From Pseudomonadota bacterium (GTDB lineage Bacteria; Pseudomonadota; Gammaproteobacteria; Steroidobacterales; Steroidobacteraceae): a stretch of 7,029 nt of DNA. The stretch lies in NCBI GenBank assembly GCA_021792815.1, contig JAJYTX010000136.1, forward strand, positions 1 through 7,029, read 5' to 3'. The notes beneath the pieces are model-generated. The model did not search any database, had not been told where the DNA came from, and was given only the letters and a program-made list of their open reading frames with translations. Numbering within the stretch: the stretch's first letter is position 1; each line of letters opens with the position of its first letter. Both the position numbers and the translations under genes were made by a program. Shown here piece after piece: positions 1-6,904 of this stretch.

Positions 1-356
1 AGGGAGTCGCCGTAGTGTACGACTCGGTCGGCAAGGACACCTTCATGGAGTCGCTCGATTGCCTGCGGCCGCTCGGCATGATGGTTTCCTACGGCAACGC
101 CTCGGGGCCACCGCCGGCAATCAATCCCCTGGAGCTCAGCAAGCGCGGCTCGCTGTTTCTCACCCGGCCCACCCTGTTCAGCTACATCGCCGGGCGAGCG
201 GCCCTCGAGGCCGCGGCGCGCGAGCTGTTTGCCGCAGTCCGTAAGGGCGTGGTGCGCGTCAGGATCGGGCAGCGCTATCCCCTGATCGAGGCCGCAGCGG
301 CCCACCGTGATCTCGAGGCGCGGCGCACGACCGGATCGACGGTACTGATTCCCTGA
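1..356 (+). CDS. qorA: QorA-type NADPH:quinone oxidoreductase, C-terminal part (5' end outside window)
   Basis: This is the last 117 codons of a zinc-independent quinone oxidoreductase of the MDR superfamily, which reduces quinones with NADPH in the cytoplasm. The reading frame is open to the left edge (first full codon at base 3) and stops with TGA at 354-356. The visible part begins at the end of the Rossmann-fold cofactor domain (GVAVVYDSVGKDTF). It continues through MMVSYGNASGP, the GSLFLTRPTL segment and the C-terminal YPLIEAAAAH...LEARRTTGSTVLIP, which matches E. coli QorA from memory (YPLKDAQRAHEILESRATQGSSLLIP). The GTG at base 15 is internal to the conserved VVYDSVG segment and is not the start. 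The gene converges on the DUF1810 gene, with 74 bases between their stops. Family assignment is firm; the exact substrate is inferred. Confidence 0.9.
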   Translation, partial: GVAVVYDSVGKDTFMESLDCLRPLGMMVSYGNASGPPPAINPLELSKRGSLFLTRPTLFSYIAGRAALEAAARELFAAVRKGVVRVRIGQRYPLIEAAAAHRDLEARRTTGSTVLIP

Positions 357-396
357 GATCGCGCGGCGCGGCCCTGCAAAGCGACAGGATCGCTCT

Positions 397-411
397 GGGC
401 GCCTGGCGCCC
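397..411. terminator. GC-rich inverted repeat between convergent genes
   Basis: GGGCGC and GCGCCC flank a three-base loop (CTG), giving a perfect 6-bp stem midway between the converging stops at 356 and 431. It could act as a bidirectional terminator. No T-tract follows on either strand, so it is not a canonical intrinsic terminator and the call rests on position and symmetry. Confidence 0.25.
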
Positions 412-430
412 GCTCACCGCGTGCTGCGGG

Positions 431-901
431 TCATGGCCGATCAAAAGACGAGTCTCGAGCGAGTCGTTCCAGCGTCCGCGGGTCCTCCTGGCCGCCGAAG
501 TATTTCTCCAGCGCGCGCCGGAAGATCTGATCTTCGGGGAACGCTGCGCGGCGCTCGACTGCCCGGGCGAACAGCGTCATGCAGGAGCGGAACTTGAGCG
601 GATCCGGGTCAGTGAAGATCTCCCCGATGGCGCGCCCCCCGATGTCCTCGACCAGCCGGGTGCATTGCCGCAGCCTCTCGCCGAGGAGGGGGTGGCGCAG
701 ATAGGCCTCGGCCTCCTCGAGCGAGCCGATGGCATAGTGCTGGGATGTCGGGCTGTGGCCGAGGCCGCGGATCTGCGGGAACACGAACCACATCCAGTGA
801 GTGCGCTTGCGGCCCGCGCGCAGCTCCGCCAGAACCTGCTCGAACACCGGGGCCTGAGCCCGGATGAACCGCTCGAGAGGCGCGGTCAGCGAGTCGCCCA
901 C
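431..901 (-). CDS. DUF1810 family protein
   Basis: This is a 156-residue soluble protein of the DUF1810 family, whose biochemical role I do not know. The family signature is plain: an N-terminal LERFIRAQAPVFEQVLAELRAG helix, THWMWFVFPQIRGLG at about residues 34-48, SQHYAIGSLEEAEAYL, a CTRLV segment, and KFRSCMTLFARA at about 103-114. There is no signal peptide or membrane segment. I chose GTG at 901-899 because a strong Shine-Dalgarno sequence (GAGGGAG, 916-910) lies 8 bases upstream and the conserved region begins within ten residues. The frame stays open to an ATG at 988, but that start would overlap the peptidase gene by 74 bases and add residues unlike the family. The gene begins 13 bases after the PbpG-like stop, so the two are probably co-transcribed. 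Confidence 0.88.
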   Translation of the reverse strand: MGDSLTAPLERFIRAQAPVFEQVLAELRAGRKRTHWMWFVFPQIRGLGHSPTSQHYAIGSLEEAEAYLRHPLLGERLRQCTRLVEDIGGRAIGEIFTDPDPLKFRSCMTLFARAVERRAAFPEDQIFRRALEKYFGGQEDPRTLERLARDSSFDRP

Positions 902-909
902 CCCATGCG

Positions 910-916
910 CTCCCTC
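910..916 (-). promoter_or_regulatory. Shine-Dalgarno sequence deciding the DUF1810 start
   Basis: GAGGGAG on the reverse strand overlaps the TGA stop (917-915) of the upstream peptidase gene and sits 8 bases before the GTG at 901. The overlap suggests that ribosomes finishing the peptidase could re-initiate on the DUF1810 gene. Confidence 0.6.
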
Positions 917-1829
917 AGCGGCTGGCCACCGTCTGCACGGCGCGCCGTGCAAATCGCGCCTCCAGCCATCGCCGTACCCGCAGCGCATCGGCCGTCCGGG
1001 TGTATCGGCCCCAGGAATGCATGAGCACCATGACGATGTCGTGGTGCGCGATCCACGTGTCCATCACCAGGCACTGGCCCGCCCGACTGGTGAAGCCGGT
1101 CTTCTGCACCACGATGTGCCACCAACGATCCCTGACCAGTGGATCGGTGGGATAGTAGGGAAGCCGCCAGCGGCCCACGCGGATCGAATACCCCGGACTC
1201 GTCGAGTAGCGGCGGATGATGGGATTGCCGGAGGCGGCGATCACCAGCTTCGCCAGGTCCTCGGGGGTCGAGACATCACCGACCGACAGCCCCGTCGGCT
1301 CCACGAAATGGGTGTGCATCATGCCGAGCGCGCGAGCCTTGGCATTCATGGCGCGTACCGCCGCTGCAACCCCACCAGGGTAGTTGCGGGCCAGCACGTG
1401 CGCCGCGCGGTTCTCCGAGGACATCAGCGCGAGGTGGAAGAACTGCGCCCGTGTCAGCCGGCTGCCTAGCGGCAGGTGCGAGTAGGGCACCAGATCGGCC
1501 CGTGTGACCTGCAACCGCTGATCGAGCCGTTGGTGCGCTTCGGCGACGACCAGGGTGGTCATCAGCTTGGTGATCGACGCGATGGGCGTGACCTGGCCGG
1601 CGCGCTTGGCATACAGCACCCGGTCGTGAGCCGCATCGAGCACGAGCGCCTCGCTCGAGCGCACATAGGGACGGCTGGCAAGGAACCGGTGCCTGGCACG
1701 CTGATGGCGGCGGTCGACGTACTGGTGGCGATGGCCGGCGGCATGTGCCGCCCCGGGAGCGGCCAGCACGGTGGCCAGGAGGGCGGCAATCGGCATCAGG
1801 GCAAACAGCCCGGATCGACGTTTGTTCAT
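915..1829 (-). CDS. pbpG: PbpG-like D-alanyl-D-alanine endopeptidase (peptidase family S11, PBP7 type)
   Basis: This predicted periplasmic serine peptidase cleaves D-Ala-containing peptide cross-links in peptidoglycan. The 304-residue protein starts with a signal peptide: MNKRR, a hydrophobic stretch at about 8-24, and probable cleavage after AHA at residue 30. All three penicillin-binding motifs are present: SITK (Ser85 nucleophile, Lys88), SEN (138-140, within ALMSSENRAA) and KTG (243-245, in QKTGFTSRAGQ). The SSENRAA and KTGFTSRAG contexts and the length near 310 point to PbpG (PBP7) rather than DacA/DacC carboxypeptidases, and the long C-terminal domain of DacA is absent. The frame is open to 1862, but ATG 1829 places the charged N-region directly before the hydrophobic core. 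Its Shine-Dalgarno sequence is weak. A basic His/Arg-rich stretch (33-48) follows the signal peptide. I see no convincing promoter upstream. Confidence 0.9.
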   Translation of the reverse strand: MNKRRSGLFALMPIAALLATVLAAPGAAHAAGHRHQYVDRRHQRARHRFLASRPYVRSSEALVLDAAHDRVLYAKRAGQVTPIASITKLMTTLVVAEAHQRLDQRLQVTRADLVPYSHLPLGSRLTRAQFFHLALMSSENRAAHVLARNYPGGVAAAVRAMNAKARALGMMHTHFVEPTGLSVGDVSTPEDLAKLVIAASGNPIIRRYSTSPGYSIRVGRWRLPYYPTDPLVRDRWWHIVVQKTGFTSRAGQCLVMDTWIAHHDIVMVLMHSWGRYTRTADALRVRRWLEARFARRAVQTVASR

Positions 1830-2051
1830 TCGGGTTCTCGCGGTCGACCTGCACACCATCAAAAGCCGGACGGTCCGAACGGGGCCGCCCGAAAGGAGCG
1901 TCCCGGCCCGACTGCGGAGTACACTTCCAACATTAACATATCGTCGCCGGCGCGATGCGTGATCTGCGTTCTTCCTGATTCAGGTCAACGTCGTGGTCAG
2001 TCCGCCGCAGCGATGGCGCGGCGACCGGTTGTTCGACGGTCAGCCAGACGG

Positions 2052-2072
2052 CGTCCTGCCGCGGACAGGACG
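2052..2072 (-). terminator. Hairpin directly after the DUF1648 gene
   Basis: CGTCCTG (2052-2058) and CAGGACG (2066-2072) form a perfect 7-bp stem with a 7-base GC-rich loop. It begins one base after the DUF1648 stop codon in the reverse direction. Its position suits a transcript-end structure or a terminator. No T-tract follows, so Rho-independent termination is uncertain. Confidence 0.35.
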
Positions 2073-2073
2073 T

Positions 2074-2583
2074 TCAGCCACGGCTGCGCCGCACGCGCAG
2101 CCCCGAGCGGGTCAGTACCGCGATTCCGGTGACCAGGGTGGCCGCGAACAGGATCATCCACACCCGGAATGCCCCGTAGGGCAGTGGTAACAGTGCGAAC
2201 GCCGGTTCGAAGGCCACGAACCAGGCGCAAGCAACGATCAGCAGTGCCGTCTGCCGGCGCAGTGTCTGCTCGGCCGCGGCGACCTGCGGTGATCCGGCTG
2301 GCGGCGGTTGACGCAACAGGAGCCAGGCGAGCGCAAGGAAAGCGAGGCAGATCGCACCCATGGTGCACAGGACCGTGGCCACCGCCGCGGGGGTACGCCG
2401 CACCCAGTAATCCGGCAATCCGGTGAACCCCCAGTGCACTGGGATCATCGGCGGCAGGCGCGACCAGCGCACCAGGATCCAAAGGGTCAGACCTGCCAGC
2501 CACAGCGGTGGGATCGCGCCCAGCCATCGCCAGGGCAGCCGGGGGGGCGGAGTGCGCGTCATCGGGACGTTGGATCCGGGCAT
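2074..2583 (-). CDS. DUF1648 domain integral membrane protein
   Basis: This is a 169-residue inner-membrane protein with a DUF1648 motif; its function is unknown to me. The motif LPPMIPVHWGFTGLPDYW (43-60) lies just after the first membrane segment and matches the family pattern of an IPVHW stretch followed by G-x-PD-x-W. Hydrophobic segments lie at about 20-40, 66-90, 112-134 and 139-157, so four membrane passes are likely, with a basic C-terminus (RVRRSRG). DUF1648 is also found in SdpI-like immunity proteins and in membrane-fused regulators, but the rest of the SdpI architecture is not recognisable here. ATG 2583 is chosen because GGGAG lies 5 bases upstream; ATG 2562 is a weaker alternative. 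A good sigma-70 promoter lies just upstream. The gene stands alone, 112 bases from psiE and 244 from pbpG. Confidence 0.82.
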   Translation of the reverse strand: MPGSNVPMTRTPPPRLPWRWLGAIPPLWLAGLTLWILVRWSRLPPMIPVHWGFTGLPDYWVRRTPAAVATVLCTMGAICLAFLALAWLLLRQPPPAGSPQVAAAEQTLRRQTALLIVACAWFVAFEPAFALLPLPYGAFRVWMILFAATLVTGIAVLTRSGLRVRRSRG

Positions 2584-2618
2584 TGCGGCTCCCGCGGCAG
2601 AGGCGCCAGACGTCGCGC

Positions 2619-2647
2619 ATCATACGCCATCGGCCAGCACGTGTTCA
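2619..2647 (-). promoter_or_regulatory. Sigma-70-type promoter for the DUF1648 gene
   Basis: On the reverse strand, TGAACA (2647-2642, 4 of 6 matches to TTGACA) is followed after exactly 17 bases by TATGAT (2624-2619, 5 of 6 matches to TATAAT). The expected transcript would start near 2612, leaving a short leader of about 29 bases before the ATG at 2583. The position in the intergenic gap supports it. Confidence 0.55.
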
Positions 2648-2695
2648 TTCCGGCCAACCCGGCAGACGGGCGGGAATGGGCGAGACCGGTCGGCG

Positions 2696-3142
2696 CTAGG
2701 AACCCGAATGCGGCGGGACGCGGCCGGTCAGAGTCCGGGTCAGCGCCAGCAGCATCACGACGATGCACAGGCCGATCAACTTTCCGGGCGCGAACGAGTT
2801 GGCGTACAGCATGACCAGCAGCTCGCGCAATGCGAACACCACCGTCACGTCGAGCAGTCGGGTCAGGCGCACGTGCCGCGTCCTGACGTAACTGGTGAAC
2901 GTCCCGAACAGCTCGATGAGGACGAAGACATCGAGCACCGTGACGATCAGATCGCGAAACTCTTCCGCATTGACGGTGTTCGACTTCACGTCGGGGATCA
3001 GATGCCAGACGTTCATCAGGACGTCGAAGAACGCAAATCCCATGACGACGATCATGACCAGCACCAGACCGATGATGATGACGTCGACGGCGCGATCGTA
3101 GATGCGCAGTATCAGCTCTCTGGTCGGACGTGGCGGGTTCAT
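2696..3142 (-). CDS. psiE: PsiE-family (phosphate-starvation-inducible) membrane protein
   Basis: This is a 148-residue integral membrane protein of the PsiE family; E. coli PsiE is about 136 residues, is induced by phosphate starvation, and has no settled molecular function. Hydrophobic segments lie at about 20-40, 66-82, 99-114 and 121-137. The most family-like stretch is IELFGTFTSYVRTRHVRL (76-93), followed by a membrane helix containing ALRELLVMLYA. The N-terminus is short and basic. The stop is TAG at 2698-2696. ATG 3142 is the only start giving a family-like length, although no clear Shine-Dalgarno sequence precedes it. I see no Pho box upstream, so phosphate control is not supported by the sequence here. 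It is the closest reverse-strand gene to the str operon and is transcribed away from it. Confidence 0.85.
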   Translation of the reverse strand: MNPPRPTRELILRIYDRAVDVIIIGLVLVMIVVMGFAFFDVLMNVWHLIPDVKSNTVNAEEFRDLIVTVLDVFVLIELFGTFTSYVRTRHVRLTRLLDVTVVFALRELLVMLYANSFAPGKLIGLCIVVMLLALTRTLTGRVPPHSGS

Positions 3143-3172
3143 CGGGTGTCAGCGGCTTGACTGGGCCGCGAT

Positions 3173-3181
3173 AATCTAGCA
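3173..3181 (-). promoter_or_regulatory. Possible extended -10 promoter for psiE
   Basis: On the reverse strand TGCTAGATT reads as an extended -10 element: TG, one base, then TAGATT (4 of 6 matches). It lies about 31 bases before the psiE ATG. No -35 hexamer is recognisable upstream, which an extended -10 can tolerate. Confidence 0.3.
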
Positions 3182-3501
3182 TCCATCGGCGCGCCATCGT
3201 GCTGCAGTCGGCCGTGGAGGCGATCGCGGGGTCGGTGCTGCGCGACAGCGCATTGCGCAGCGGCTCTGCGCCAGCCGCTCTGGGCTTCTCGGGCGCCGAC
3301 CGGATGCGGGCGGCCGCGCAGCGTCACCGGGGCGCGCTTCCCGCGGTGCCCGGGCGAGGTTCGGGCCGGAAACACGGATGAGAGCGGCCGCGGGCCCCAG
3401 CCGACCGCGGGCGGTACGGCAGGCAAGGCCAGACAGAGCCGGCTCGGGCGCCGCCCGATGTCCCGGGCTACCGAGGTGTGCCTGGCGCCCCGGGCCACTC
3501 T

Positions 3502-3515
3502 TTAGCTTAAGCTAA
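3502..3515. promoter_or_regulatory. Perfect 14-bp palindrome, putative operator
   Basis: TTAGCTTAAGCTAA is identical to its own reverse complement and stands out as AT-rich in a very GC-rich spacer. Perfect palindromes of this size with TTAGC/GCTAA arms resemble operators of MarR/SlyA-type dimeric regulators; as I recall, the SlyA consensus is TTAGCAAGCTAA, with a centre two bases shorter. It is centred about 123 bases upstream of the predicted str transcription start. No regulator gene is in the window, so the binding protein is unknown. Confidence 0.4.
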
Positions 3516-3596
3516 GCAGCTGAAGCGCCGGTGTGCCCGGCGCCGGGCGGGATGGCCTTCCGGGGGCTGCCCGAGCGCTCTCGCGCGCCACCCCGG

Positions 3597-3625
3597 TTGA
3601 CACTGTCGTCCCCCCTCCCTAGAAT
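3597..3625 (+). promoter_or_regulatory. Strong sigma-70 promoter of the str operon
   Basis: A perfect -35 hexamer TTGACA (3597-3602), a 17-base spacer and -10 TAGAAT (3620-3625, 5 of 6 matches) form a near-consensus promoter. Transcription should start near 3632, about 204 bases before rpsL. The bases after the -10 (CGCCGG) are a GC-rich discriminator of the kind found at stringently controlled ribosomal promoters, so ppGpp/DksA repression is a reasonable inference. No A/T-rich UP element precedes the -35. Confidence 0.85.
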
Positions 3626-3631
3626 CGCCGG

Positions 3632-3835
3632 CCTTTCTCGGGTCGGCCCGACTGCATGCCGGCCTCTGAAACAGCGACACACCGACACCGGGCCAAATCC
3701 TGGCGAGCGCCCTTGAATAAGGGATGCGCAGCGCGCGGGCGGCCCGGTTTTCGTCCGGCCGCTTACCGCGCGGGCGCATCCTTTGACGTTTCAGGGGACG
3801 CGATCCGCGCCCGAACGCAGGATCTTGGAGACAGC
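3632..3835 (+). promoter_or_regulatory. Long structured 5' leader of the str operon
   Basis: This is the predicted untranslated region from the promoter start to the rpsL ATG, about 204 bases. It contains GCCGGCC repeated at 3627-3633 and 3658-3664 (palindromic cores, so the copies can pair), a small hairpin at 3710-3723, a 66-base stem at 3719-3784, and a weak 5-bp stem (GATCC 3802-3806 with GGATC 3820-3824) ending just before the rpsL Shine-Dalgarno sequence. I do not recognise a known riboswitch or ribosomal-protein leader family. The rpsL frame is open through most of the leader back to an ATG at 3656, but that start has no family support. Confidence 0.5.
3719..3784 (+). repeat. 66-base long stem-loop in the rpsL leader
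   Basis: Three helices stack in one hairpin. Bases 3719-3729 pair with 3774-3784 (11 pairs, one G-U). Bases 3732-3738 pair with 3766-3772 (7 GC pairs). Bases 3739-3742 pair with 3759-3762 and 3744-3747 with 3755-3758 (4 pairs each). Interruptions are AG opposite G, a TTA bulge (3763-3765), a single C bulge (3743), and a 7-base loop, TTTTCGT. That is 26 pairs in 66 bases. It ends 42 bases before the rpsL Shine-Dalgarno sequence. It could be a leader regulatory element, a processing site, an attenuator without a proper T-tract, or a copy of a palindromic intergenic repeat. Confidence 0.55.
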
Positions 3836-4210
3836 ATGGCGACCACGGGTCAGCTCATCCGGCAACCGCGCCGGACGAAGGCAGAAAAGACGAAGGTGCC
3901 CGCCCTCGGGGCTTCCCCTCAGAAGCGGGGCGTCTGCACGCGCGTGTACACCACCACGCCGAAGAAGCCGAATTCCGCGCTACGAAAGGTCTGCCGCGTG
4001 CGGCTGACCAACGGTTACGAGGTCACCAGTTACATCGGTGGCGAGGGTCACAATCTGCAGGAGCACTCTGTGGTGCTCATTCGCGGCGGTCGCGTCAAGG
4101 ACCTGCCGGGCGTGCGCTACCACACGATACGCGGCACGCTCGACTGTGCCGGTGTCGGTGAGCGTAAACAGGGCCGCTCGAAGTATGGCGCCAAGCGGTC
4201 CAAGAAGTGA
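3836..4210 (+). CDS. rpsL: 30S ribosomal protein S12
   Basis: S12 is a decoding-centre protein of the small ribosomal subunit. The product is 124 residues, the same length as in E. coli. It reads through the conserved blocks [40 protein letters not shown] (41-60), [19 protein letters not shown] and [12 protein letters not shown] (86-97), with a basic C-terminus. Lys43 and Lys88, the sites where substitutions commonly give streptomycin resistance, are wild type, so this allele looks streptomycin-sensitive. Asp89, the residue methylthiolated by RimO in E. coli, is present. The ATG at 3836 is set by GGAG 5 bases upstream and by family length, although the frame is open further upstream. It is the first gene of the str operon, followed after 64 bases by rpsG. 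Confidence 0.98.
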   Translation: MATTGQLIRQPRRTKAEKTKVPALGASPQKRGVCTRVYTTTPKKPNSALRKVCRVRLTNGYEVTSYIGGEGHNLQEHSVVLIRGGRVKDLPGVRYHTIRGTLDCAGVGERKQGRSKYGAKRSKK

Positions 4211-4754
<544 letters not shown>

Positions 4755-4797
4755 CAGCGGTCCATCTACCGGGCATTGACCCAGAGGAATCTGAATC

Positions 4798-6885
4798 GTG
4801 GCACGCGCGACGCCCATTGAGCGTTACCGGAACATCGGCATTTCCGCCCACATCGACGCGGGAAAGACCACGACGACCGAGCGCATCCTGTTCTACACCG
4901 GGGTTTCGCACAAGATCGGCGAGGTCCACGACGGCGCGGCCGTGATGGACTACATGGAGCAGGAGCAGGAGCGGGGAATCACGATCACCTCGGCGGCCAC
5001 GACCTGCTTCTGGAAGGGGATGGACAGCGCCTACCCCGAGCACCGCATCAACATCATCGACACTCCCGGACACGTCGATTTCACCATCGAGGTGGAGCGC
5101 AGTCTGCGTGTGCTCGACTCGGCCGTGGCGCTGTTCGACTCGGTCGCCGGCGTGCAGCCGCAGTCGGAGACCGTTTGGCGCCAGATGAACAAGTACGCCG
5201 TGCCGCGCATTGCGTTCGTCAACAAGATGGACCGCGCGGGCGCGAATTTTCTGCGTGTCGTGGACATGATCCGCGCGCGCCTGCGTGCCAACCCGGTGGC
5301 CATCCAGCTGCCGATCGGCGCCGAGGACCGATTCGAAGGCGTGATCGACCTGATCCGCATGAAGGCCATCTACTGGGATATGGAAACCCAGGGCATGCGC
5401 TTCGAGTACGGGGAGATTCCTCAGGAACTGAGTGAGCAGGCCGAGGAATATCGCGGCAAGATGATCGAGGCGGCCGCCGAAGCCAACGACACGCTGATGC
5501 ACAAGTACCTCGAAGGCGAGACGCTCACCGACGAGGAGATCCGGGCCGGGCTGCGCGAGCGCTCGATCCGCAACGAGATCGTGCTGTGCATGTGCGGCTC
5601 GGCCTTCAAGAACAAGGGCGTGCAGGCGCTGCTCGATGCGGTCATCGAGTTCATGCCCTCGCCGGTGGAAATGCCGGACGTCAAGGGCCTCGACACCGAT
5701 GGCGAACCCGCCACTCGCAAGGCGGCCGACGATGAGCCGTTCGCGGCGCTCGCGTTCAAGATCCTGAACGACCCGTTCGTGGGCAACCTGACCTTCTTCC
5801 GCGTCTACTCCGGCGTGCTCAGTTCGGGCGACACCGTGTACGTGCCGACCAAGGACCGCAAGGAGCGCGTCGGACGTCTGCTGCAGATGCACGCCAGCGA
5901 CCGTACCGAGATCAAGGAAGTCCGCGCGGGCGATATCGCCGCGGCCGTGGGCCTGAAGGACGTGTTCACGGGTGATACGCTGTGCAACCTCGAGAAAATC
6001 ATCACGCTCGAGAAGATGGAATTCCCCGAGCCGGTGATCTCGGTCGCGGTGGAGCCGAAGACCAAGGCCGATCAGGAAAAGATGGGCCTCGCCCTGCAGC
6101 GCCTCGCCAAGGAGGATCCCTCGTTCCGCGTCAGCACCGACCAGGAGTCGGGCCAGACCATCATCGCGGGCATGGGCGAGCTGCATCTGGAGATCATCGT
6201 CGACCGCATGAAGCGCGAGTTCAAGGTCGAGGCCAATGTGGGCAAGCCGCAGGTCGCCTATCGCGAGACCATCCGCGCCAAGGTGGAGCAGGAAGGCAAG
6301 TTCGTGCGTCAGTCGGGCGGCCGCGGCCAGTACGGTCACGTGTGGCTCACGATCGAGCCGAACGAGACCGGCAAGGGTTACGAGTTCGTCAACGGTATCG
6401 TCGGCGGCTCGATCCCGCGCGAATACATTCCGGCCGTCGACAAGGGCATCCAGGAGGCCTGTCAGACGGGCGTGATCGCCGGCTACCCTGTGGTTGACGT
6501 CAAGATTACTCTGTTCGACGGTTCGTACCACGACGTCGACTCGAGTGAAATGGCCTTCAAGATCGCCGGCTCCATGGGCTTCAAAGAGGGCTTCAAGCGC
6601 GCCAGGCCCGTGCTGCTCGAGCCGATCATGAAGGTCGAGGTGGTCACCCCGGAGGAGTACTCCGGAGACGTCATCGGCGATCTAAACCGGCGGCGTGGGC
6701 AGATCATGGGTATGGATGAGAGCCCGGCCGGCAAGGCCATCACCGCCGAAGTGCCGCTGTCGGAAATGTTTGGCTACGCGACCAACGTGCGCTCGATGAG
6801 CCAGGGTCGCGCGACCTTCACGATGGAATTTTCCAAGTACCTCGAAGTGCCGCCGAATATCGCCGACGGCATCATCAAGAAGTAG
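4798..6885 (+). CDS. fusA: Translation elongation factor G
   Basis: EF-G is the GTPase that drives translocation and, with RRF, ribosome recycling. The product is 695 residues (E. coli 704). GTPase motifs are all intact: AHIDAGKT (17-24), RGITI with the switch I threonine (59-63), DTPGH (88-92, with catalytic His92), NKMD (142-145) and GSA (267-269). Domain II holds [15 protein letters not shown]. Domain III starts near [14 protein letters not shown] (409 on). Domain IV has [10 protein letters not shown] (505-514) and the tip histidine His578 in GSYHDVDSS. Domain V ends the protein with [14 protein letters not shown]. The start is GTG, set by AGAGGA 9 bases upstream and by the conserved N-terminus. 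It lies 43 bases after rpsG and 19 before tuf. This is the canonical translocation EF-G by position and motifs, not the EF-G2 paralogue. Confidence 0.98.
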   Translation: MARATPIERYRNIGISAHIDAGKTTTTERILFYTGVSHKIGEVHDGAAVMDYMEQEQERGITITSAATTCFWKGMDSAYPEHRINIIDTPGHVDFTIEVERSLRVLDSAVALFDSVAGVQPQSETVWRQMNKYAVPRIAFVNKMDRAGANFLRVVDMIRARLRANPVAIQLPIGAEDRFEGVIDLIRMKAIYWDMETQGMRFEYGEIPQELSEQAEEYRGKMIEAAAEANDTLMHKYLEGETLTDEEIRAGLRERSIRNEIVLCMCGSAFKNKGVQALLDAVIEFMPSPVEMPDVKGLDTDGEPATRKAADDEPFAALAFKILNDPFVGNLTFFRVYSGVLSSGDTVYVPTKDRKERVGRLLQMHASDRTEIKEVRAGDIAAAVGLKDVFTGDTLCNLEKIITLEKMEFPEPVISVAVEPKTKADQEKMGLALQRLAKEDPSFRVSTDQESGQTIIAGMGELHLEIIVDRMKREFKVEANVGKPQVAYRETIRAKVEQEGKFVRQSGGRGQYGHVWLTIEPNETGKGYEFVNGIVGGSIPREYIPAVDKGIQEACQTGVIAGYPVVDVKITLFDGSYHDVDSSEMAFKIAGSMGFKEGFKRARPVLLEPIMKVEVVTPEEYSGDVIGDLNRRRGQIMGMDESPAGKAITAEVPLSEMFGYATNVRSMSQGRATFTMEFSKYLEVPPNIADGIIKK

Positions 6886-6904
6886 GTTTATCAGGTAAGC
6901 AGCC

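Larger units (their letters stand above)
3143..3596. other. Gene-free spacer between psiE and the str promoter
   Basis: I cannot support a gene here. The forward frame 3199-3381 (60 codons, GTG start, no Shine-Dalgarno) and the reverse frame 3498-3139 (119 codons, GTG start, Arg/Pro/Ala-rich) are open, but neither resembles a known protein. The spacer holds a putative psiE promoter near its left end, the palindrome at 3502-3515, and a perfect GC-rich palindrome, GCCCGGCGCCGGGC, at 3535-3548. A vanished gene that decayed beyond recognition cannot be excluded. Confidence 0.5.

Noticed and set aside
1904..1915. 12-base direct repeat CGGCCCGACTGC, again at 3644-3655
   Set aside because: About one such 12-mer repeat is expected by chance in 7 kb of GC-rich sequence, and the flanks do not match.
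1921..1945. AT-rich patch in the pbpG upstream gap (reverse strand TATGTTAATG) as a promoter
   Set aside because: A weak -10 (TATGTT) can be read but no -35 at a suitable distance, and it would leave a leader of about 100 bases; not strong enough to list as a feature.
2023..2041. Stem GACCG/CGGTC in the pbpG-DUF1648 gap
   Set aside because: It is only 5 pairs with a 9-base loop and no T-tract, and the better hairpin at 2052-2072 lies closer to the stop codon.
1476..2132. Long forward frame (218 codons) across the pbpG 5' half and the following gap
   Set aside because: It is antisense to the clear S11 peptidase frame, has no homology I recognise, and an irregular Gly/Arg/Gln/His-rich composition.
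3199..3381. Possible small forward gene of 60 codons with G/C-rich third positions
   Set aside because: It has a GTG start with no Shine-Dalgarno sequence, only a weak promoter-like pair upstream (GTGTCA, 18 bases, GATAAT), and no recognisable protein family; the base bias is explained by overall GC content.
3498..3504. CTCTTTA resembling the core of a boxA antitermination element
   Set aside because: It lies upstream of the predicted str promoter and overlaps the palindrome, has no boxB-like hairpin partner, and a short match of this kind is expected by chance.
3656..3835. In-frame N-terminal extension of S12 from ATG 3656 (60 extra codons without a stop)
   Set aside because: S12 at 124 residues matches the family exactly from ATG 3836, which has a good Shine-Dalgarno sequence; the extension encodes nothing S12-like and spans the leader hairpins.
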